Notes under the pieces: model-generated
The model's database searches: none
What the model saw: only the letters and a program-made list of their open reading frames with translations
Told to the model about the DNA's origin: nothing
From: Clostridium estertheticum
GTDB lineage: Bacteria > Bacillota > Clostridia > Clostridiales > Clostridiaceae
NCBI RefSeq assembly: GCF_011065935.2
Contig: NZ_JAAMNH020000001.1
Span: forward strand, 4,485,001-4,549,000
Length of the DNA stretch: 64,000 nt
Direction: 5' to 3'
Shown: positions 36,996-44,270 of the stretch, one piece after another
How the letters are laid out: each line of letters starts with the position of its first letter
How positions within the stretch are numbered: the stretch's first letter is position 1
Translations under genes and position numbers: made by a program

Positions 36996-37997
36996 CTACT
37001 TTTGCTTATATAAATTTAAAAAGTTAGAAATTTTATTCTCGCAGTAATAAAATGCTATTCCTAAAAATACACATGAAAGTATATTTACTGGAATAGTAAA
37101 GTAAAGAGTAATACTAAAGTAGCTTTTTAGATGTCTCGTCACATTTGGTAGAAATATAAAAAATACTGATTGAAATAAAAAAATATGATATGACCTTTGA
37201 CCGATTTTTGCTAATACCAGGCCAATAAATGTTCTCGAATATGCTGGTAATTTATTTAACCCAACTAACACTAAGACAAATGGCCACACAAATGATGGTG
37301 CATTTTGGCTTTTCCACGCATGAAACACAGGTAGATTTAACCCGAAATAGTTTATGCTAGTTATATATATTAAGCTAAATAAAGCTCCCACAAAAAGTAT
37401 TTTTCTATTTTTTATCTCATACAAGGCCAAATAAACTCCTAGTGCTACTATAAACAAATATCTGATTGCTACAACTCTATAAATAGAATTAGATATATTA
37501 GCATAATATGAAAATAGTTCAAAACCCATATTTATAATAAAGGATGATATTAGCATAAAGTATCTATTATATTGTGCAGCCTTATAGAGCAAAGGAATTA
37601 TTAATATTAATTGTAGTATTATAGGTATAAAATAACCTCCTGGTCCCCAACCTCCTATTATAAAGTTATAAATTATGTCCTGCTTTGTTATGGGCATTTT
37701 TAAAATTATGATGACAAGTAATTGCAATATCCAAATATAAGCATAGGGCACTAAAATCTTTTTAATTCTTTTAGTTAAATATGCTCTTTCATAACAGCTT
37801 TTCAAATTATTCATCCCACGAATTACATAGGAGTGTGTAGTGTTGTATCCAAATAAAAACAAAAAAACTGGAACTGCCTGTAATATATAATAGGGTGCCC
37901 CAATAAAATCTAGTTGTTTCACTGTCATAGTATGTATAAGTATTACAAAAATAATAGCAAGACCTTTCAAATAATCAATTTGTAATATACGTTGCAT
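36996..37997 (-). CDS. Acyltransferase family 3 membrane protein
   Basis: 333 residues with about ten membrane helices. It begins MQRILQIDYLKGLAIIFVILIH; the helix-1 D-x-L-K-G-x-A-I and IH motifs are typical of OafA/YrhL/Acyl_transf_3 enzymes that O-acylate cell-surface carbohydrates. No SGNH domain is fused. The ATG at 37997 follows AGAGGTG; a GTG three codons upstream overlaps that site. It stands alone between terminators, next to surface-protein genes, so an envelope modification role is plausible but its substrate is unknown. Confidence 0.85.
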   Translation of the reverse strand: MQRILQIDYLKGLAIIFVILIHTMTVKQLDFIGAPYYILQAVPVFLFLFGYNTTHSYVIRGMNNLKSCYERAYLTKRIKKILVPYAYIWILQLLVIIILKMPITKQDIIYNFIIGGWGPGGYFIPIILQLILIIPLLYKAAQYNRYFMLISSFIINMGFELFSYYANISNSIYRVVAIRYLFIVALGVYLALYEIKNRKILFVGALFSLIYITSINYFGLNLPVFHAWKSQNAPSFVWPFVLVLVGLNKLPAYSRTFIGLVLAKIGQRSYHIFLFQSVFFIFLPNVTRHLKSYFSITLYFTIPVNILSCVFLGIAFYYCENKISNFLNLYKQK

Positions 37998-38059
37998 AAA
38001 CGGCACCTCTGCTTTTTATTTAATTGAACCTACCTCAAACATTACCACACTGCGATTAC

Positions 38060-38103
38060 AAAAGAAAGACCCTGCAGAGATATCTCTACAGAGCCTTTCT
38101 TTT
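38060..38103 (-). terminator. Terminator after surface protein gene
   Basis: Nested hairpin: AAAAGAAAG / CTTTCTTTT outside and AGAGAT / ATCTCT inside, 50 bp beyond the stop at 38157. Confidence 0.8.
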
Positions 38104-38156
38104 AAATACCATTGCCTTATTTGTTAATTGAATCTGGCTTACTTAATCTTGACTTT

Positions 38157-40361
38157 TTATTTAGAAATAACACCATCTTTAACATTATTTCCATTTGTAT
38201 CTGCTAAGTTTGAAGCTTTTAACTCAACAGTAATTGTATCTGTTAATGAGTAGTCGTTAGTAGTTTTAATAGCCACCTCACCACTAGCATTTACAGTAGC
38301 TACTGCAGGAGCAACAATTCCATTAATTCTCACAATAACTCCTGTAGGAGCTGCCTGTGCTACAAGTACTTCAGAGAATCCAACAGTTAAATTTCTGCTA
38401 TCAACTACAGTTACTTTTGAAGCTATTGGAGCAACACTTTCTTTTAGTGGAACTAGTACAGTTGCTTTGCCATCTTTCAAAGTATTTCCAGCCGCATCTA
38501 CAACATTCTTAGCTTCAAGAACATAGCTACCATTAGCAGTGATAGATCCTTCAGGTAATGTGAATCTTACTTTTTTAGTACCATCTACAAACTGAAGTTC
38601 AGTTCCAGAAGGTAATGCTTTTCCGCCAAGAGTATAGTTAGCAGCAATTGTTGCTGACGCAGTAACGTTTGAAGCATACTCAGCTGTGAATACTCTATTA
38701 TTAGTATTATCAACTACAACTGGTGTAGTTCCAAAAACTAATGAAGCTGTAACTGTTCCAGGTAAAACTTGGAAAGTACCAGATGTAGCATCAAATGTAA
38801 TAGCAGTTCCATTTACATTTCCAGACATGTCTGTTACAGATCCAGCCGCTAATTGGAAAGTGTATGCTGAGTTACTATCTAAGTCCATATCAACTTTAAT
38901 AGTATTCTTTTCAAAACCCTCAATTTTACCGTTACCATCAACATCAAAACCAGTTCCAGCAACTTCATTTATAGCTGTCACAGCTCCAGTAGTATAAACA
39001 ATACCGTTTTTAGTTTTTAGAGTTAAATTACCGTTAACTTTTACTGGTTCGTTAAAAGTAAGGTATAGTGCATCTACATCTGTAGTAACAGCTGTATTAT
39101 CAGCTACCAACAATTTAGTTGAATTAGATGAAAGAGTAGCAGGAGTTGTATCTTTAGCTAGAGTAGCATTGAATTCAAATGCATCTCCAGCATTGGAAGC
39201 TAGATCCTTTTGTCCTTCTACTTTAACAGTTGTATTTATGAATTTCGCTGTATCTAAAGCAGATACTGCATCTAGAGTGAATTTAGTTTTATCAGTAGTA
39301 TCTTTTATTTGAGCATCAGTTAAGTAGAAAACACTAGTTCCTACAGTTACTTTTGCATACTCTTCAACAGTTGTGTTTGGACCAACAGTTGCATCAAGAT
39401 TTTGCTTAGATAATTCTTCTGAGAAATCAAAAGTTATTTCAGTTCCATTAACTGTAGAAGATACAGTTGGCTTTGAACTATCAACTACTAGTTTAGCTAC
39501 TGTAAAGTTAACAGCGATAGGGTTGGACATATTTCCAGCGAAATCAGTTGCTCCGACAATATCTACTTTATAAGATTTATCAGCAGTTAATCCTGTGATT
39601 GTTAGTGTGTTATCAGATAATGTATATTGAGTAGTAGCAAGTTGAACACCATCCAAACTTACTGTTCCTTGATCTTTTACTGGTTCATCAAAAGTAATAA
39701 CAGCTGTAGTTCCTTTTGCATCAATAGATTTAACAGCAAGTGGAGTTGTATCTACAAATGTAAGCAATGTGTTGAACTCAGGAGTTAGAACAGTAGTATC
39801 AGCTTTTGTTTTTATTGGTGAAACTGTAACTTTAGCATTTGATACATTTAACTCGTCAGCAGTTGTTAAAGTAACAGTTTTGCCATCTTCTGCAACTACT
39901 GCCTTTGTAATACTTTCCCCAACAACATCATATTTTGTTGTAATTGCAGCATCTGTAGCATCAACTGCCATGTTAAATTTAATTTCAAGAGTTCTAGCGT
40001 TAACTGCACTTACTGATGTTACAGTTGGAGTAGTTACTGCATCTTTATCTCCAGCAGCAAATGGAACTTCTTTATTATCAATGCCTTTATAAGTTACAGC
40101 TGGTATCATACTTGCTGCTACTTTTAATCCTGTAACATTGTCTACCCAATTTCCGTCAAAACCTTTAACATAAATTGTACCACCTTTAACTATTTCATTA
40201 GTGATTTCAGCAAGATTTGCTGGATCATTAACGTAATTTATGTCAAATGCTTTGTTTCCTATTACCACAGTACCACTAGCCATTGCAGCAAACGCTGAGA
40301 AAGATGTTGTTCCTGCTATCATTACAGCAGCGAGAACTGAACTTGTAATTTTCTTATTCAT
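38157..40361 (-). CDS. Large surface protein, module A plus Ig-like (Big_5-type) domains
   Basis: 734 residues: a signal peptide (1-25, SSVLAAVMIAGTTSFSAFA), module A (about 28-110: GTVVIGNKAFDINYVND, GGTIYVKGFDGNWVDN, AASMIPAVTYK), then six or so ~95-residue beta-sandwich domains. These have the Big_5/SbsA pattern (TVTSVSAVNARTLEIKFNMAVD; TAVITFDEPVKDQG; DLASNAGDAFEF; DMSGNVNGTAITFD). There is no LPXTG, SLH or CWB2 anchor. The ATG has AGGT 8-9 bases upstream. It is 98 bp downstream of the module B gene and probably in the same transcript. It may be a cell-wall or S-layer-like structural protein; module A might serve as the anchor. Confidence 0.85.
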   Translation of the reverse strand: MNKKITSSVLAAVMIAGTTSFSAFAAMASGTVVIGNKAFDINYVNDPANLAEITNEIVKGGTIYVKGFDGNWVDNVTGLKVAASMIPAVTYKGIDNKEVPFAAGDKDAVTTPTVTSVSAVNARTLEIKFNMAVDATDAAITTKYDVVGESITKAVVAEDGKTVTLTTADELNVSNAKVTVSPIKTKADTTVLTPEFNTLLTFVDTTPLAVKSIDAKGTTAVITFDEPVKDQGTVSLDGVQLATTQYTLSDNTLTITGLTADKSYKVDIVGATDFAGNMSNPIAVNFTVAKLVVDSSKPTVSSTVNGTEITFDFSEELSKQNLDATVGPNTTVEEYAKVTVGTSVFYLTDAQIKDTTDKTKFTLDAVSALDTAKFINTTVKVEGQKDLASNAGDAFEFNATLAKDTTPATLSSNSTKLLVADNTAVTTDVDALYLTFNEPVKVNGNLTLKTKNGIVYTTGAVTAINEVAGTGFDVDGNGKIEGFEKNTIKVDMDLDSNSAYTFQLAAGSVTDMSGNVNGTAITFDATSGTFQVLPGTVTASLVFGTTPVVVDNTNNRVFTAEYASNVTASATIAANYTLGGKALPSGTELQFVDGTKKVRFTLPEGSITANGSYVLEAKNVVDAAGNTLKDGKATVLVPLKESVAPIASKVTVVDSRNLTVGFSEVLVAQAAPTGVIVRINGIVAPAVATVNASGEVAIKTTNDYSLTDTITVELKASNLADTNGNNVKDGVISK

Positions 40362-40459
40362 ATAATTCTACCTCCGATTATTTTAGTTTGATTTTAATAT
40401 TTTTTATTAACTACCCCTAATTAAATTTTAATTAAGGATTAAAGTTCTTTTAAAAGTTA

Positions 40460-41812
40460 TTACTGAGCAGCTACTAAAGCTACTGGTTCTGTTGTTGCAA
40501 TTACTGTTCCAGCTGCATTAAATAATTTAACTATAACTTTATCTCCAACCACTTTTGCTGGAAAAACTGTTGTAGTTGTTCCTAATTTAACATTAGCTGA
40601 AATAGGATTTTCGCCATCAAATAATTGATAATTAACTGCTCCCTCTTGAGTTGAAGTAACAGTGGCTAAAGATCCAACCCCAGTAACAGATGGTTTTACT
40701 GTTGCTTTAACTTCTACTTTAGTAGGTTCAACTGGTGCTTTAACTATAATTGTTCCTGCTTGTCCTAGATCTACTGGTATTTCTTTAACTACTGCTTCAC
40801 TTGCATCAAGTAATTTAACATTTACTTTATCGCCTGTAACTTTTGCTGGGAAAACCGTTGTAGATGTTCCTAAGTCAACAATAGCTGATATAGGCGTTAC
40901 GCCATCAAATATTTGGTATTTTTTAGCTGTAGGAAAGTTTTTAACGCCATCAGCTGTTAAAGTTACACTTCCTATTGCTCCAACTCCAGTAACAGATGGT
41001 TTAATAGTAGTTTTAAATATTTCTTCTGTTGCATCGGCTTTAACAGTTACCACTATTGTTTTCCAAGCCTCATATGTACCATATGTTGACTTTTGATTAG
41101 CTACTGTTTTGTCTTCTGCTAAATAATTTTTCCAAGTTGTTGAATTAATTGTGTTAGCATGTACAACTACAACGTAAGTACCTGCTGTTTTAAATGTGTA
41201 TGAAGGAGTTTCACTATATAATGATGCTCTCTTTGTCCATACCCCAGTTTTTGTATCTAGTATGTGTAATCTGTATGTGTATGGTCCTTCAATTCCTGAT
41301 AATCCTTCTATTTTGTTAAAAGTTAATTTCAATCCATTAACATTGTAATCTGGATTTCCATTAGCATATACTCTGTTAGCGTCATCTTTAGCAACGCAGT
41401 TAAGTGCTGCTGAATAGTAAGTATCAAAGCTACCAAGGCTATTTGATTTAACGCCTGTTGTTCCAGCTTTTTTTACCCAAACTGAAAGTTTGTGTTGTCC
41501 TAATGTATATTTTGCTGTTTCTGGTAGCACATAAGGTGTCTTAGCATCTACTGGTGCTGTGTATCCCTTTGTTAATTCCGTCCATGCTTTACCATTGAAT
41601 TGAAATGCTCTGTATTGAACATCACCTGTATAATTTGAAGTTACTGTAAATTTCTCAGTATCCCCTACTATTAGTGGTGAATGTTCTATCCCAACATAAT
41701 TTACCGTTGGAAAAACTACTGTTGCAGCTTTTGCTGTAACATTTCCTAAGATTCCAGCCATTACAAATATTGCTGCCATGAATACGCTTAGTGATTTTTT
41801 GATTTGTTTCAT
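40460..41812 (-). CDS. Secreted protein with two module B repeats
   Basis: 450 residues: signal peptide (1-28), an N-terminal region with GDVQYRAFQFNGKAWTELTKGY and GQHKLSVWVKKAGTTG (reminiscent of triple-tyrosine Y_Y_Y-type domains), then a second such region (GPYTYRLHILDTKTGVWTKRAS). Two C-terminal module B repeats have KPSVTGVG, YQIFDGVTPISA or YQLFDGENPISA, and TTVFPAKV-GDKV-VKL. The start ATG 41812 is shared with the paralog at 57772; longer starts into the leader are rejected. It is preceded by a ~175-nt conserved leader. It is paired with the surface protein gene downstream. Ligand unknown. Confidence 0.85.
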   Translation of the reverse strand: MKQIKKSLSVFMAAIFVMAGILGNVTAKAATVVFPTVNYVGIEHSPLIVGDTEKFTVTSNYTGDVQYRAFQFNGKAWTELTKGYTAPVDAKTPYVLPETAKYTLGQHKLSVWVKKAGTTGVKSNSLGSFDTYYSAALNCVAKDDANRVYANGNPDYNVNGLKLTFNKIEGLSGIEGPYTYRLHILDTKTGVWTKRASLYSETPSYTFKTAGTYVVVVHANTINSTTWKNYLAEDKTVANQKSTYGTYEAWKTIVVTVKADATEEIFKTTIKPSVTGVGAIGSVTLTADGVKNFPTAKKYQIFDGVTPISAIVDLGTSTTVFPAKVTGDKVNVKLLDASEAVVKEIPVDLGQAGTIIVKAPVEPTKVEVKATVKPSVTGVGSLATVTSTQEGAVNYQLFDGENPISANVKLGTTTTVFPAKVVGDKVIVKLFNAAGTVIATTEPVALVAAQ

Positions 41813-42000
41813 ATGATTTGTACCTCCCATTAATATATACTTTTTATTTTTTAAAAATAAAAACATAATAATAATTGTAGTCTCTTTAAAAGAGTACAAT
41901 TCTGTCTTCTTTAACTACACCCCCTAAGGAGATATTTTTTTTGTTACTATAAAACCGAGTAATTCTGCTTTAAAGTAACGTAGTAGTTAAAGACTTGATA
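41813..42000 (-). ncRNA. Conserved structured 5' leader, copy 1
   Basis: The ~175 bases upstream of this gene closely match those upstream of its paralog (57773-57955). Two nested helices are kept in both: CTTTAACTAC / GTAGTTAAAG (41983-41992 with 41909-41918) and GTTACT / AGTAAC (41974-41979 with 41943-41948), plus a CTTAGGGGGTGTAG segment. In copy 2 one outer pair changes from C-G to U-G, keeping the pairing. I do not recognise a known riboswitch class. Confidence 0.55.
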
Positions 42001-42650
42001 ATTTTTAGTTTCACGAAATTTTTAATTAAATTATTGAATTTTGCAGAATACTTTTGATAATTAAATGAAATTTTTATAATATTAATATTATAAAATCTTG
42101 TTAATAACTTAAAACTTGTACAATTTAGTTTTTTAAAAAATTGTATCATTATATTCCATTTTTTAAGGTTTGTTTTAACATTTTAGCCTTCAATGTTATA
42201 TATCCTACACAAAATTCCCTAAAAGGATTTTGTATGCAAATAACAAACTAATTGTATTATAACCCTAATATGTCGAATTGCAAGAGGTAAGATAATCCAT
42301 ATTTATAGGTAAGTTAATCCATTATTTACATTCACTATAATCAAATTTACTTTATTTGAAAACCTACTTAAAACAAACCCGAACCCTGTCGAAACAGTGA
42401 ACGAAGGACATTTGAAATTCTTTACTGTAAATGAGATGTCAATACTATATTAAACTCTCTTGTTAAAATATTGCATAGAGGTTTTTTAGTGCTATTTCCT
42501 CCTTAACTTTTATGAAAAGTGAAAAATTTACCAGTATAGCTTTAATTCAAATAACGTCTTATTGTAAAATCTAAGCTTTTTAAATAAAGTAGTAAGAAAC
42601 AATTTACAACCAATCTATTTTTTCCCTTCCAATTTATTCTTTTATTGTTT
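42001..42650. other. AT-rich intergenic region
   Basis: About 650 bases without a credible gene on either strand. It contains poly-T-rich tracts and short scraps, among them CCCTGTCGAAACAGTG near 42386 (a small palindrome) that may be repeat debris. The promoter of the gene at 41812 should lie near 42000-42050, but no clear -35/-10 pair was seen. Confidence 0.4.
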
Positions 42651-42667
42651 CGACACTATTCGAGTTA
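42651..42667. repeat. Fragment of REP-like repeat
   Basis: CGACACTATTCGAGTTA matches the left end of the repeats at 30094 and 53088; the remainder is missing. Confidence 0.4.
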
Positions 42668-42700
42668 TTTCAAACAACAATTTTATCAAAATAAAAACAA

Positions 42701-42746
42701 AAATATCTACAATTTATTTTTATAATTAAATAAATTGCAGATATTT
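42701..42746. terminator. AT-rich 19-bp inverted repeat
   Basis: Arms beginning AAATATCTACAATTTATTT (42701-42719) and matching 42728-42746, one mismatch. It is terminator-like but with no clear client gene; it flanks the comM fragment. Confidence 0.4.
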
Positions 42747-42837
42747 AAACATATATTTGAGCTTTCGTTTTTTTCTTGTGAACAAATTCAAAAATATTGA
42801 TTCTCTTTTATGAGCTATAATTGAGTGTGATTTTCAA

Positions 42838-42938
42838 TGTATTGGTATACTTTACTCTTGATATAGTTACATTGCCATCTTCTAATGGCTGTCTTAATGA
42901 ATCTAGAGCTTGTTTGTTAAATTCTGCTATCTCATCTA
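42838..42938 (-). pseudogene. Fragment of comM (101 bp)
   Basis: This segment is nearly identical, with only about three differences, to comM positions 49711-49811 in the same window. It encodes DEIAEFNKQALDSLRQPLED plus NVTISRVKYTNT. The reading frame continues into unrelated codons on both sides (42808-43002), so no functional protein is expected. It is a partial duplication 6.8 kb from its source. Confidence 0.85.
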
Positions 42939-42994
42939 TCCAGATATAAATTTTCAGTGAACTTGCTTGATTTTTTATTATCATTGTATTATTA

Positions 42995-43107
42995 TGATGC
43001 AATAGCCGAATCTTTCAAAGAAAGTACCGGGGATTTAATTTTGGGGTGAAGCTTTATAATAAAGCGGGGTTCCTCTACCCTAACCCGTCAACTAACCTGG
43101 GAGGCAT
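42995..43107 (+). ncRNA. Cyclic di-AMP riboswitch (ydaO/yuaA class)
   Basis: The region matches the class signatures in order: AAAGTACCGGGGA, TTTTGGGGTGAAGC, a variable hairpin (GCTTTATAATAAAGC), GGGGTTCCTCTACCC, and the diagnostic AACCCGTCAACTAACCTGG followed by GAGGCATAAGGAGG. It ends at the ribosome site of a cell-wall hydrolase, the classic target of this riboswitch, which turns expression off when c-di-AMP is high. Confidence 0.85.
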
Positions 43108-43121
43108 AAGGAGGATACATA

Positions 43122-43784
43122 ATGATCAATTTTAGACCACTAAAAACAATTTTTCTAACATCAGTATTAACAATCGGTATCCCAATGATTGCATCACAAA
43201 ATGTATTTGCAGATACATTAACAACCAAACCTTATACTGTAAAAAGTGGGGATTGCTTGTCTGTGATAGCTCATAATTTTGGAGAATCATTAAATAATTT
43301 AAGGGAAGCTAATAACAAGTGGAACGATCTTATTTTTCCGGGACAAGTTCTCAAGGTTCCTGAAACAACTAGCTCTACTGCAGCGCAAACCAAATCTACG
43401 GCTATAAAATATACAGCAAGTGATTTGGACATGCTAGCTAGATTAATAACGGCCGAAGCACAAGGAGAGCCTTATAATGCTCAAGTTGCTGTAGGTGCAG
43501 TAGTTGTAAACAGAGTTAAGCACAACCTCTTTCCAAATTCAATAAGTGCTGTTATTAATCAAAAAACAAATGGTAATTATGAATTTACGCCGGTACTGAA
43601 TGGTAACATTAATAGACCTGCAAGTGAAAGTGCTGTGAAGGCTGCACAGGAAGCACTTAGTGGAAACGATCCAACAAATAGTGCATTGTTTTTTTACGAT
43701 GGGGTTACTCCCAAGGCATTGACTTCACCACAACCAGTTTCCATAGTAATAGGGAATATGACATTTGTATACTTGATAAAATAA
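43122..43784 (+). CDS. LysM cell-wall hydrolase (SleB/Hydrolase_2 family)
   Basis: 220 residues: signal peptide (1-30, ending VFADT), one LysM domain (about 35-80, YTVKSGDCLSVIAHNFG...LIFPGQVLKVP), a short Ser/Thr linker, and a C-terminal Hydrolase_2 domain. That domain has DLDMLARLITAEAQGEPYNAQ, VAVGAVVVNRVK and ALSGNDPTNSALFFY; the Glu of TAEAQGEP is the expected catalytic residue. It cuts peptidoglycan, like SleB/CwlJ-type lytic enzymes. AGGAGG precedes the ATG. A c-di-AMP riboswitch lies upstream and a perfect terminator follows. Confidence 0.92.
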   Translation: MINFRPLKTIFLTSVLTIGIPMIASQNVFADTLTTKPYTVKSGDCLSVIAHNFGESLNNLREANNKWNDLIFPGQVLKVPETTSSTAAQTKSTAIKYTASDLDMLARLITAEAQGEPYNAQVAVGAVVVNRVKHNLFPNSISAVINQKTNGNYEFTPVLNGNINRPASESAVKAAQEALSGNDPTNSALFFYDGVTPKALTSPQPVSIVIGNMTFVYLIK

Positions 43785-43787
43785 TAA

Positions 43788-43837
43788 AAAAAGGGATAGA
43801 AGATTCATAGTTTACTATGAATCTTCTATCCCTTTTT
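43788..43837 (+). terminator. Perfect 23-bp terminator
   Basis: AAAAAGGGATAGAAGATTCA-type arm pairs perfectly over 23 bp, with a 4-base loop and T5 at the end, directly after the hydrolase stop codon. Confidence 0.95.
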
Positions 43838-43841
43838 CAAG

Positions 43842-44159
43842 TTAATTGCACGCCACTAGTGTGAGAAACATTATCTTTACATTTTTCTCATCTATTTGTA
43901 TAAGATCTCTATTAGATAAGTTTTCTAATAAACCTTTTACAATCTCTATAAAAGCTTCGATGTTACCATTCATTCTCATTTCATTTACTGCAATTCTAAT
44001 CTTTTGAATTTCAATATTATAATCTTCACCTATCTTTTGAAAATACTGTTCCCAATAAATCGTTTTTATCACATAATTAGGTATCTTTAATACAGTTCCA
44101 AGAGGACCTGATTCTTTTATCGTAAGCATTCCAACCCCTAAATATAGGATACAATCCAC
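43842..44159 (-). pseudogene. Remnant of an AAA-ATPase-like/PD-(D/E)XK (DUF1703-type) protein
   Basis: The 105 codons resemble the middle of large clostridial ATPase-like proteins: an LYLGVGMLTIKE segment, LKIPNYVIKTIYWEQYF, then GNIEAFIEIVKGLLENLS. The N-terminal ATPase and the C-terminal nuclease parts of such proteins (normally over 500 residues) are missing and no good ribosome site is seen. It lies next to another gene fragment in a region of scraps. The family assignment rests on pattern memory. Confidence 0.45.
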
Positions 44160-44270
44160 TTTAAATCCGCATAAAATGACCCATTCTCAGAGCCTTTCAG
44201 TCTTTCGTTATCCTGTTAAATGTCCTCTACCCTTTTGTGGACTTTGCCAATGATGTAAGTTTGTTATTTA

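Noticed and set aside
41813..42000. Known riboswitch class (c-di-GMP I/II, SAM, lysine) for the duplicated leader
   Set aside because: None of the conserved cores of those classes is recognisable; kept as an unclassified structured leader.
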